DNA from: Oscillospiraceae bacterium
GTDB taxonomy: Bacteria > Bacillota > Clostridia > Oscillospirales > Oscillospiraceae
NCBI GenBank assembly: GCA_017535635.1
Contig: JAFXTU010000039.1
Location: 1-37,988 of the forward strand
Direction of reading: 5' to 3'
Length of the DNA stretch: 37,988 bases
Shown: positions 7,753 through 14,842 of the stretch, one piece after another
Position numbering within the stretch: the stretch's first letter is position 1
How the letters are laid out: every line of letters begins with the position of its first letter
Program-made: the position numbers and the translations under genes
Notes under the pieces: model-generated
What the model saw: the letters and a program-made list of their open reading frames with translations, nothing else
Told to the model about the DNA's origin: nothing
Databases searched by the model: none

Positions 7753-7970
7753 TTTTTGACTAACATAATTGTCATTCCGGTTGAACTGACGAGCCTGTAT
7801 TTCGGATACTGCATTTATTTCAAAAGAAATACCATCTTCTCAAGAGGTTCAAAGAAGATTATGAAGCAGGACGCAAATATGAGCAGTATGCCAAGAGAGT
7901 CGGACTGATTGAATTTATCGTTGGCATTGTTTTACTGGCAATCGGAATAATCATTATGTCATTCGACTAA
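7753..7970 (+). pseudogene. Frameshifted remnant of a small membrane protein
   Basis: Two overlapping frames look like one broken gene. The first (from about 7753) reads as a hydrophobic segment NIIVIPVELTSLYFGYCIYF and runs out at a stop near 7911. The second (7785-7970) ends with LKRFKEDYEAGRKYEQYAKR and a transmembrane helix VGLIEFIVGIVLLAIGIIIM before the stop at 7968-7970. A single frameshift around 7840-7870 would join them. No ribosome binding site or good start is seen. The original protein is not recognised. Confidence 0.3.
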
Positions 7971-8057
7971 GAAAACTCTCAGTTTTGCAAAACGGTTTCA
8001 GGATTCAGAATGAGGCAGTTCCTGTCAGGGAAATGAAAACAGGGGAGAAGGATCGAG

Positions 8058-8828
8058 ATGAAAAGAATCAGCAAAGATAGTATGATGAATCGCCTGAGGG
8101 AGAATGTCTTTAAGAATATGCATGAGCTGGAAACGCTCCAATCGTTCCCGAATGTGGAGTGTTTTCTGGAGGGCGACATCGGCATCATCGTTTTCAGGCC
8201 CACGGAAACATACTGTACGGTCAGTCTGGTAATGGATTCCGGGACAGACCTGAGCAAAATCTCTTTCTCAGAACTGGGGATCGACGCATGTCCCCAGGTC
8301 GTGGTTTCGGTGAACGGATGCGACGCTCTGATCGAAGAGCGGCCGGATATCGCGGGCTTCTCTTATGATAAGACTTACAAGAGCTTTGTGAAAGAAGCGG
8401 GAATGGAAACGGGCTTCCGATGGAGCATTCGTGAGTTGGCTCCGGGAGATCAGGATCTGGCGGAAAACTGCACCATCCACGCCGAGGAAGAGAGACCTTC
8501 TTTTCGGGAGGTTTTCACTATGCTGATTGGAGAAAAGACAGGGCGTATTCTGGCTTGTGTAGACCACGATGAAATCGTCGGCTATCTGGCCTTTGTGCAG
8601 AGCATCGATCCGCTGCTGGATGTAGCTGAGCTTTACGTTAAGAAGGAGTACCGGGGAAAAGGGATTGCCACCGACCTTGGACGGAAATACGCCAACACAG
8701 TCCTTTCGGAAGGGAAGATCCCATATTGGAGCAATGCGGTCAGCATTGGTTCAGAACGGGCGGCTGAGAAAAGCGGTTTTTCCCGGTGCTGCAGCCATTT
8801 GTATTATAGAAAAGCGGCATTGGTATGA
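8058..8828 (+). CDS. GNAT-family N-acetyltransferase
   Basis: A 256-residue protein whose C-terminal half (about 124-256) is a GNAT domain. Motif A is visible as VAELYVKKEYRGKGIATDLG, with the acetyl-CoA pyrophosphate loop R199-x-x-G202-x-A204, followed by the helix and the later AEKSGFSRC segment typical of the fold. The N-terminal half (1-120) is a separate domain of the kind found in two-domain GNATs and may be a degenerate GNAT. The enzyme would move an acetyl group from acetyl-CoA to an amine; the substrate cannot be told. The start ATG 8058 is preceded by GGGGAGAAGG. It is followed by a membrane protein gene 49 bp downstream. Confidence 0.85.
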   Translation: MKRISKDSMMNRLRENVFKNMHELETLQSFPNVECFLEGDIGIIVFRPTETYCTVSLVMDSGTDLSKISFSELGIDACPQVVVSVNGCDALIEERPDIAGFSYDKTYKSFVKEAGMETGFRWSIRELAPGDQDLAENCTIHAEEERPSFREVFTMLIGEKTGRILACVDHDEIVGYLAFVQSIDPLLDVAELYVKKEYRGKGIATDLGRKYANTVLSEGKIPYWSNAVSIGSERAAEKSGFSRCCSHLYYRKAALV

Positions 8829-8877
8829 ACGTGTGTTATGAGTATTCCGGAGTATTTGAATCGGGTGAAACAGACGG

Positions 8878-9942
8878 ATGAACAGCATTGAGGTTCCCTG
8901 GCTGGACTGGCTTCCGAATCTATCTACCCTTCGTGCCGCAGAGGTCCTGCTATACTGGAGCTTTGCGGGCATCGCTGCCTGTGCTCTGGCGCTGACGCTG
9001 CTCCTTTGCCTGAGGGACCGGTGGGTCCCCGTGTCTGTAAAGCGTTTCACACAGAGAGTGGCGGCAGGGCAGTTCATCATCCTGGGAGCGGTACTCCTCT
9101 GTGCGGGTTTCGCCATCTTTCAATGGGTCGACAATGACCTTGTGAATACGGAGATCCGGGTGATCTGGCATTCGGCCAGCTGCGGCCTGGTGTTGGGCTG
9201 GCTTTTCTCCGCAGCGGCAGCAGCCCTTCACATTTTGCTCAGAAAGCGGTGGGAGAAGAGCGGAACTGAGCCGGACCCTCGCCGGAGCGCCCGGATGACA
9301 GTGCTGGCCTTTGCCTCCCTTCTTCTGCTTGGTCTCGTTAACCGCTATACGCTGTTTCTGCCCAGGCTCTTATCCAAAGGAGAGTTCAAAAACGATATCA
9401 CCTGGATGGATTCGGGCGTGGGCGTGTACCGTATTGATATCGGTGTTTTCGACGTAGGGATAGAGGCGGATACCGATGTTCAGCGTTCTGATCTTCTCGT
9501 CTATGCTGAGCCCAGCCAAAGGGGCAAGGTGGTGGCTGAGCTGCCCGCAGGGACGACCTACGGATATCATGAAGTGATCGAACTGAGTCTGCCCACAACG
9601 CGATGGGGCTGGCGCTATCTGCCGGAGGTCAAGGGGTATGCTCCGACGCTGGCCTTGCTGCGAGCTTTCTGGAACAGCATGGAACTCTTCCGGGATGACA
9701 GGCGCACCAATGACCCGGATGACTCGGCCTCCCGAAAAACCTGGTGCGCCGTCTATACGGGATGGCAGGATGCCAGACAGAACGTGAACGCTGATAAGTA
9801 CGCTTTTATAACCGGTCAGGCTGTGACCCACGACGCCTGCTTTTGGATGTCGCCCTTGAGCTTGTTGGCCTGGGTGGCAGGCCTTATTGCCGCGCCGCTG
9901 GTGATTCCGAGAAAGAACCGGCGGAAACGATCCAAAACCTGA
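8878..9942 (+). CDS. Multi-pass membrane protein with extracytoplasmic SH3-like segment, unknown function
   Basis: A 354-residue membrane protein I do not recognise. Hydrophobic helices lie at roughly 21-45 (LLYWSFAGIAACALALTLLL), 65-85, 97-122, 140-160 and 325-345. Between the last two is a soluble stretch of about 160 residues that should face outside; part of it (LLVYAEPSQRGKVVAELPAG, then WGWRYLPEVKGYAPT) looks like a bacterial SH3-like fold. The tail ends in a positively charged KNRRKRSKT, as expected for a cytosolic end. The ribosome binding site before ATG 8878 is weak. It may be co-transcribed with the acetyltransferase. The function is unknown. Confidence 0.65.
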   Translation: MNSIEVPWLDWLPNLSTLRAAEVLLYWSFAGIAACALALTLLLCLRDRWVPVSVKRFTQRVAAGQFIILGAVLLCAGFAIFQWVDNDLVNTEIRVIWHSASCGLVLGWLFSAAAAALHILLRKRWEKSGTEPDPRRSARMTVLAFASLLLLGLVNRYTLFLPRLLSKGEFKNDITWMDSGVGVYRIDIGVFDVGIEADTDVQRSDLLVYAEPSQRGKVVAELPAGTTYGYHEVIELSLPTTRWGWRYLPEVKGYAPTLALLRAFWNSMELFRDDRRTNDPDDSASRKTWCAVYTGWQDARQNVNADKYAFITGQAVTHDACFWMSPLSLLAWVAGLIAAPLVIPRKNRRKRSKT

Positions 9943-9991
9943 TGTGACTGTGACAGTGTCGATCAGAAACGTCCCCGTTGACTCCCCGTCA

Positions 9992-10084
9992 GGCTCCCTC
10001 TCTGAGGGAGCTGTCAGCGAAGCTGACTGAGGGAGTCAGGCCCCCTCCTTGAGGGGGCTCCCGCGAAGCGGGTGGGGGAGTTCT
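9992..10084. repeat. Dispersed palindromic repeat, two units (GGCTCCCTC family)
   Basis: The first unit (9992-10038) contains CTCCCTC-tct-GAGGGAG followed by a GTCAGC-gaa-GCTGAC hairpin and a closing GAGGGAGT. The second (10040-10084) has CCCCCTC-ctt-GAGGGGG and CCCGC-gaa-GCGGG hairpins and ends GGGGGAGTT. Related copies lie at 10141-10180, 26737-26782 and 33203-33330. They are non-coding and strongly structured. Confidence 0.75.
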
Positions 10085-10140
10085 CCATGTTTCTGCCGCA
10101 CCTTTGAGAACGCTCTGTCCCCGGAGGACTCCTTCCGTCA

Positions 10141-10180
10141 TCGCCTGTCGGCGATGCCACCTCCCTCAGAGAGGGAGGCT
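10141..10180. repeat. Partial copy of the GGCTCCCTC repeat family
   Basis: Contains a TCGCC-tgt-CGGCGA hairpin and CCTCCCTC-aga-GAGGGAGG, a near mirror of the right half of the unit at 9992. It lies just after the stop of the leftward XRE gene (10192) and could act as a weak terminator or an mRNA 3' stabiliser for it. Confidence 0.6.
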
Positions 10181-10191
10181 GTTTTCTTGAA

Positions 10192-11382
10192 TCATCCCCG
10201 CTGGCACTCCCTAGCGATCACGCATTTCTCCAGCCGCGCCAGCAGCGGCCCGAACCTGGGATCGTCGATGTGGATCGGCCCGAACCAGGAGTCGTTTTTC
10301 ACGGAGCTCAGGATATCCCTGGGAAGGACCCACTCGCACCAGCCATCCTTTTCCATGCAGAGCTCCCGGTATTCCTTCCCCTCTTTTTCAAACCAGTGGA
10401 ATCTGCAGTCCAGGGAAAAGGTTTTCAGCGCCGGGGAGGAGCAGCCCAGGGTGAATGCCTCCTCCGGAATGGCCATGACCCGCTCCAGAAGGGATACCGT
10501 GTCCTCAAAGGCGTCCAGGGCCGCCTCCGTCTCTCCCAGCCAAATGAGCGCCCGCGTGTAGCGCAGCCCCAGCTGGATGCGGGGCGGGCTCCACAGGTCC
10601 GGCCCTGTGCCGCCGCTGACGAGCCTCTTCGGGTCCGGCGTCAGGCAGTTCACCGCGTTGAGGTAATTAAGCTGTGTTTCGCAGAACCATTTGAAGTGGC
10701 CGGGGTCCCTGGAGAGGTATTCCTGCCAGTCGTTGGCGGCGGTGAGAAGATGGTCCAGCTCGTCCCACAGGATGAACTGCCGCACGGGCTCGATCTTGTC
10801 CAGCTCCTCCCGCATTTTGTACCGGCCGAAGAGCAGCTCCGCCCTGGACAGGCTCTGCCGGGTGGAATACGTGTCGAGAAAAGCGCCGATGTGCTCGTCG
10901 TCCTCCAGATACGCCATCCCTTCGACGACCTGCTCGTGCTCCTCCCGCGGGCAGATCTCAAAGACCTCCTCGGCCAGCAGCCGCGCTTCCTCCAGGACCT
11001 GGGCGTTCCGATAAAAGCGGAACAGCTCGCGATAGATGCTCCAAAACCAGTAGCTGTGGTATTCCCGGAGATGACGCCGTATTTCCCGCAAAAGTTCGAT
11101 CGTTTTTTCCGCGTCCTTCTTTCTCGCGGCGTCGAAGAGCGCCTCCTGGAGCTCGCGGCAGTACCTCTCCTTTTCCTCCTCCGGGCGGCCCAGCAGGGCG
11201 TCCACGGAGGTCCCGAAAAAGGAGGCGAGCACCGGGAGCATCTCTATATCCGGGTAGGTGACGCCGTTCTCCCAGCGGGAGACGGCCTGGGGCGAAGCGG
11301 CGAGCTTCTCCGCCAGCTGCTCCTGGGTCAGCCCCAGCCTTCGGCGGTGGGCGCGGATCTGATTGCCTAGTTCCAGTTTCAT
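10192..11382 (-). CDS. XRE-family regulator with large C-terminal helical domain
   Basis: A 396-residue DNA-binding protein. Residues 1-65 form an XRE helix-turn-helix (LGNQIRAHRRRLGLTQEQLA, PQAVSRWENGVTYPDI, FFGTSVDALLG). Residues ~75-396 are Trp- and Leu-rich helices resembling a TPR-like ligand or partner domain (YHSYWFWSIYRELFRFYRNA). The ATG at 11382 has AGGAGG about seven bases upstream. The gene lies downstream of lon in the same direction but behind a strong terminator, so it should have its own promoter between 11383 and 11495, where I see no clear consensus boxes. The design matches the protein at 5557-6525, though the C-terminal parts are not obviously alike. The target is unknown. 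Confidence 0.85.
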   Translation of the reverse strand: MKLELGNQIRAHRRRLGLTQEQLAEKLAASPQAVSRWENGVTYPDIEMLPVLASFFGTSVDALLGRPEEEKERYCRELQEALFDAARKKDAEKTIELLREIRRHLREYHSYWFWSIYRELFRFYRNAQVLEEARLLAEEVFEICPREEHEQVVEGMAYLEDDEHIGAFLDTYSTRQSLSRAELLFGRYKMREELDKIEPVRQFILWDELDHLLTAANDWQEYLSRDPGHFKWFCETQLNYLNAVNCLTPDPKRLVSGGTGPDLWSPPRIQLGLRYTRALIWLGETEAALDAFEDTVSLLERVMAIPEEAFTLGCSSPALKTFSLDCRFHWFEKEGKEYRELCMEKDGWCEWVLPRDILSSVKNDSWFGPIHIDDPRFGPLLARLEKCVIARECQRG

Positions 11383-11495
11383 AATGGCCTCCTGACTTTT
11401 GACACGGTGTAAGCTTCTGCCGGCGTCCCTATTCTTTCATGCTTTTGCCCCGGAAGCAAGGGCGCGATTTGGGAGCTTTTCTCTCAAGAAGCGAG

Positions 11496-11544
11496 AAAAA
11501 CACAGCCCATGCGAAAGATGCCCGGAAGCATCCTCCGCATGGGC
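11496..11544 (-). terminator. Intrinsic terminator of lon
   Basis: On the minus strand a 9-bp stem GCCCATGCG/CGCATGGGC (11544-11536 with 11513-11505), with a long loop holding a smaller GGATGC/GCATCT-type pairing, is followed by TGTGTTTTTC (T-run at 11500-11496). It starts about 20 bp beyond the lon stop. Confidence 0.85.
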
Positions 11545-11564
11545 CTTTTGAGTTTGAACGTAAA

Positions 11565-13865
11565 TTACGCGGTCAGGGCTTCCTTTTCCAACACTCCCAC
11601 CGCCTGCAGCAGCTCCTCCACGCTGCTCACGGGGGTGATCTCCAGCTTGTCCTTCACCTCCTGGGCCACGTCCTTCAGATCGAAGACGTTGGCCTTGGGG
11701 ATGAAGACCCGGGTGACCCCGGCCCGCTGGGCGGCCATGAGCTTCTCCGGGAGGCCGCCGATGGGGCTCACCGCCCCCCGCAGGGAGACTTCCCCGGTCA
11801 TGGCGATGTGGGGGTCCACGATCTCCCCCGTCACCAGGGAGGCCAGAGCCGTGGTGAGGGTGACCCCGGCGCTGGGCCCGTCCTTGGGCACCGCCCCGGC
11901 GGGGACGTGGATGTGCAGATCATTCTCCTTAAAAAGCTCCGCCTTGTCCGGGAAGAGGGCCTTCACCAGGCTCACGGCGATCCTGGCGGACTCCTTCATC
12001 ACGTCTCCCAGCTGGCCGGTGATGATGAGCTCTCCCTTCCCCTTGGTGAAGAGGGTCTCGATGTAGAGGATCTCGCCCCCCGCCTGGGTCCACGCCAGGC
12101 CCGTGACCACCCCGGCCTTGGGCTCGGGCAGGACCTGGGCGTGCTCCGTGGGCCGCTCCTCCAGGGTCTCCCGCAGCACTTCCGGCGTGACGGTGACCTT
12201 CTCCTCCGGGTGTTCCGCCACCCGCACGGCCAGGGAGCGGCAGAGAGTGTCGATGTGCTTCCTCAGGCCCCGGACCCCGGCCTCCATGGTGTAGTCCGCG
12301 ATGAGGGCACTGAGCGTCTCCTCCGGGATCTCCAGCATCCCCTCCGGGACGCCCATGGCCTCCATGCTCCGGGGGACCAGGTGCCGGGAGGCGATCTGCA
12401 GCTTCTCCAGGGGGCTGTAGCCGGTGAACTGGATGACCTCCATCCGGTTCAGCAGGGGCTCGGGGATGGTGTCGGTGGAGTTGGCGGTGCAGATGAAGAG
12501 CACGTCCGACAGGTCGTAAGGCATATTCATGTAGTGGTCGGTGAAGCTGTTGTTTTGCTCCGGGTCCAGCACCTCCAGCAGGGCGGAGGCGGGGCTGCCG
12601 TTGTAGGAGGCGGAGAGCTTGTCCACCTCGTCCAGCACCATGACCGGGTTGGAGACCCCGCTCTTCTGGATGCCGTCCATGATCCGGCCGGGCATGGCCC
12701 CGATGTAGGTGCGTCGGTGGCCCCGGATGTCCGATTCGTCGTGGACGCCCCCCAGGCTCACCCGGCTGTAGGCCCGCCCCAGGGCCCGGGCGATGGACTT
12801 GCCGATGCTGGTCTTGCCGGTGCCGGGAGCGCCCACAAAGAGGAGGATGGAGCCGGACTGCTGCTTTTTCAGGTTCATCACCGCGATCTGCTGAATGATC
12901 CGCTCCTTCACCTTCCGAAGACCGTAGTGGTCCTCGTCCAGGATCTTCCGGGCCGCCTCCAGATCGATGGGATGGGCCTCCTCCTTCTTCCAGGAGAGGG
13001 AGGTGACGAAGTCCAGCCAGTCGTAGAGCATCCCGGACTCCACGCTCTCCCGCCCCTCCTGCTTCAGGCGGTTCAGCACCTTCTCCGCCTCCCGACGGGC
13101 GGTGTCGTTCATGCCGGACTCCTCGATCTTCCGTTGGAACTTCTGCACGTCGGTGAGGTTCTCCGGGTGCATCTCGTCCAGCTCCCGCTGCAGATGCTCG
13201 ATCTGCCGCTTGATGGCGGCCTCCTTGTAGCGCTGCTGGCTCTCCTTCTGCTGGGAGGACACCGCCTCGTTGGTGATGCGCCCCACCTCCAGGTAGTCGT
13301 AGAGGACCCGCTCGATGTGCTCGGCCCGTTCAAGGCGGCTGTCCTCGGCCAGGATGGCGTAGCGTTCGGCGTTGTCGATCTCCAGCCAGGGGGACATGGC
13401 GCAGGCCGCCATCCCCAGGGTGTGGATCTGGTCGATGAAGCCCTCCGCCGCCTGGGCCCAGTTGAAGCCGGAGGCGAAGGTGCGCATCTCCTGCAGAAGG
13501 TTTTTCAGCTTTTCCGCCTCCACGGCACTTTCCAGGTCCTCCACCTCATTTCGCCGGGAGATGGTGAGCTGGACGGTGTGGTCCGGGTTTACAAAGACCT
13601 CCTCCAGGTTCACCCGGTTCTCGGTGCGGACCACGGCGAAGCCCTGGTGGTTCAGCTCGCTGACGCTGCCCACCACGCCGATGGGGTAGAAGCTCTCGTC
13701 GGTCATGTCCGCGAGGCTTTGGTTCTCCTTCGCCACGATGAGGATCAGCTTGTCCCCCAGGGCGATGCCCTTCGAGCCTCCCGCGCTGCGGCGGAGCATG
13801 TCCAGGGGCAGGTACAGGGCCGCGTCCGGGCAGAGGAGCATGTTATAGGTCGGTACGACGATCAT
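11565..13865 (-). CDS. lon: ATP-dependent Lon protease
   Basis: A 766-residue LonA-type protease, a cytosolic AAA+ machine that degrades misfolded and regulatory proteins. Residues 1-~200 are the N-terminal substrate-recognition domain, followed by a coiled-coil helical linker (~200-260). The ATPase has Walker A GAPGTGKT (345-352) and Walker B VMVLDEVDK (408-416). The protease domain has catalytic Ser665 (KDGPSAG) and Lys708 (GGLPEKLM), 43 residues apart as in E. coli Lon. The ATG at 13865 is chosen because GGAGG sits seven bases upstream; an upstream in-frame start at 13892 would cover that site. It lies 51 bp after the TetR gene and probably shares its promoter, with a second small palindrome (13887-13901) in the spacer. 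Length and motifs indicate an intact enzyme. Confidence 0.97.
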   Translation of the reverse strand: MIVVPTYNMLLCPDAALYLPLDMLRRSAGGSKGIALGDKLILIVAKENQSLADMTDESFYPIGVVGSVSELNHQGFAVVRTENRVNLEEVFVNPDHTVQLTISRRNEVEDLESAVEAEKLKNLLQEMRTFASGFNWAQAAEGFIDQIHTLGMAACAMSPWLEIDNAERYAILAEDSRLERAEHIERVLYDYLEVGRITNEAVSSQQKESQQRYKEAAIKRQIEHLQRELDEMHPENLTDVQKFQRKIEESGMNDTARREAEKVLNRLKQEGRESVESGMLYDWLDFVTSLSWKKEEAHPIDLEAARKILDEDHYGLRKVKERIIQQIAVMNLKKQQSGSILLFVGAPGTGKTSIGKSIARALGRAYSRVSLGGVHDESDIRGHRRTYIGAMPGRIMDGIQKSGVSNPVMVLDEVDKLSASYNGSPASALLEVLDPEQNNSFTDHYMNMPYDLSDVLFICTANSTDTIPEPLLNRMEVIQFTGYSPLEKLQIASRHLVPRSMEAMGVPEGMLEIPEETLSALIADYTMEAGVRGLRKHIDTLCRSLAVRVAEHPEEKVTVTPEVLRETLEERPTEHAQVLPEPKAGVVTGLAWTQAGGEILYIETLFTKGKGELIITGQLGDVMKESARIAVSLVKALFPDKAELFKENDLHIHVPAGAVPKDGPSAGVTLTTALASLVTGEIVDPHIAMTGEVSLRGAVSPIGGLPEKLMAAQRAGVTRVFIPKANVFDLKDVAQEVKDKLEITPVSSVEELLQAVGVLEKEALTA

Positions 13866-13886
13866 AGGGATCCCTCCAAATCTCAA

Positions 13887-13901
13887 GAACAAAGAGTGTT
13901 C
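13887..13901. promoter_or_regulatory. Possible second operator in the lon leader
   Basis: GAACA (13887-13891) and TGTTC (13897-13901) form a 5-bp inverted repeat with a 5-bp spacer between the TetR gene and lon. The GAAC/GTTC core resembles that of the palindrome in the tetR promoter, so the same regulator may bind here. The short arms make chance possible. Confidence 0.3.
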
Positions 13902-13916
13902 ATTATTTACTGCTTA

Positions 13917-14483
13917 TTATCGGCTCAGGAGCAGCTCCTGGAGCATACGGATCAGCTCCCGCAGCTCCGGCTCCAGCTCGCTTGCGCTCCGCCGGCTGTG
14001 CACCGCCAGGAAGCGGACGGGGGCGAAAAGCAGGGAAGCCAGGGCCGCGTCGCTGCAGCGGCGGAGGATGCCCCGGTCCTGGTATTCATGGAGCAGCCGG
14101 AACACGTCGTAGCAGCAGTCCGACTCCGTGACGTACTCCGCCAGGGTGGGGCAGCGGGAGCACTGCTCCACGAAGCTGAAGGCCTCCTCGTGCTCCACCG
14201 TGTAGTCGAGACAGCCCCGGACGATGGCCTCGATGAGGGCGGCCCCCTCCATTTCCGGCCGAAGGCGGCCCAGGAGGAAGCGGTAGGACTGGTAGGAGTA
14301 CTCCCGGAAGGCCGCCGAGAGCATGGCCTCCTTGCTGTCGTAATAGACGTAGATGGTGGCGGGGGACACCCCAGCCTCCCGGGCGATCTTGGACACCGAG
14401 GCGCCGTTGATGCCCTCCCGCAGGATCAGGTGCACCAGGGCCTCCTTGATCCGCTGCTGTTTGTCATAGTCCCGTGTTCTCAT
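13917..14483 (-). CDS. TetR/AcrR-family transcriptional regulator
   Basis: A 188-residue repressor. The N-terminal TetR helix-turn-helix spans about residues 10-55, with INGASVSKIAREAGVSPATI and YVYYDSKEAMLSAAF matching the family closely. The rest is the ligand-binding, dimerising helical domain, rich in Cys (EQCSRCPTLAEY, ESDCCYDVF); clustered cysteines might sense redox or metal, which is speculation. The start at 14483 is chosen because AGGTGA lies six bases upstream; longer in-frame starts (for example TTG 14540) overlap the promoter. A near-consensus promoter with a GAACGTTC palindrome in its spacer lies just upstream, the usual layout for self-repression. lon follows after 51 bp, so this protein probably controls lon too. 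Confidence 0.93.
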   Translation of the reverse strand: MRTRDYDKQQRIKEALVHLILREGINGASVSKIAREAGVSPATIYVYYDSKEAMLSAAFREYSYQSYRFLLGRLRPEMEGAALIEAIVRGCLDYTVEHEEAFSFVEQCSRCPTLAEYVTESDCCYDVFRLLHEYQDRGILRRCSDAALASLLFAPVRFLAVHSRRSASELEPELRELIRMLQELLLSR

Positions 14484-14539
14484 CGTTCTCACCTGGCGGC
14501 AAAGGATGGAATTCGATTGAGCAATGCCGATTTGCCACA

Positions 14540-14568
14540 ATAATAAACGAACGTTCAGTTATTGTCAA
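14540..14568 (-). promoter_or_regulatory. Promoter of the tetR-lon operon
   Basis: On the minus strand TTGACA (14568-14563) and TATTAT (14545-14540) are separated by exactly 17 bp, an almost perfect sigma-A promoter, 57 bp before the TetR start. Confidence 0.85.
14542..14563. promoter_or_regulatory. TetR-type operator between -35 and -10
   Basis: A 22-bp palindrome centred on GAACGTTC (14549-14556) pairs at 9 of 11 positions per arm, with AATAA/TTATT outer parts. It fills the promoter spacer, so binding would block RNA polymerase. Its size and core resemble known TetR/AcrR-family operators. Confidence 0.75.
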
Positions 14569-14628
14569 GAGGGAATTTTAGTGGAGAGTGGAGAGTTGAG
14601 AGTGGAGATGTATGCCCTGCCTAAAAAA

Positions 14629-14840
14629 GAGGCGCATTGCGTGTTCGCAATGCGCCTCGCTGAAGGAAGCCTCGCAGAGTTCGCATCCGCAGATGCGAAT
14701 AAAGTCGGAATCATTTTTCGCGGGGACATGTGCCTCGCGAAAAATACCTTTCGCGGAGCGGACTGTGCGAGCAAAGCGAGTGCGGGGAGCGCAGCGTAAT
14801 TCTTCTCAACTCGAAGCCCAGCGTAGCGGGTTCGAGTTGA
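14629..14840. repeat. Array of four perfect hairpins
   Basis: Four perfect inverted repeats follow one another: 14629-14658 (13-bp stem GAGGCGCATTGCG, 4-base loop), 14680-14699 (8-bp stem TTCGCATC), 14713-14745 (10-bp stem ATTTTTCGCG, 13-base loop) and 14806-14840 (10-bp stem TCAACTCGAA, 15-base loop). The region lies between the end of ypeB and the tetR promoter and encodes nothing recognisable. It may end ypeB transcription or be one or more small mobile repeats. Confidence 0.7.
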
Positions 14841-14842
14841 AT

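Noticed and set aside
5447..7982. 12-bp direct repeat GAAAACTCTCAG at 5447-5458 and 7971-7982 as island attachment sites
   Set aside because: Matches of 12 bases are expected by chance in a window this size, and there is no integrase or tRNA nearby.
13866..13892. Upstream in-frame start for lon at 13892
   Set aside because: It would place the GGAGG ribosome binding site inside the coding region and add nine residues not typical of Lon.
11439..14543. 1034-codon plus-strand frame opposite lon and tetR
   Set aside because: Shadow frame with no domain and no start signal; the minus strand encodes Lon with all catalytic motifs and a TetR protein.
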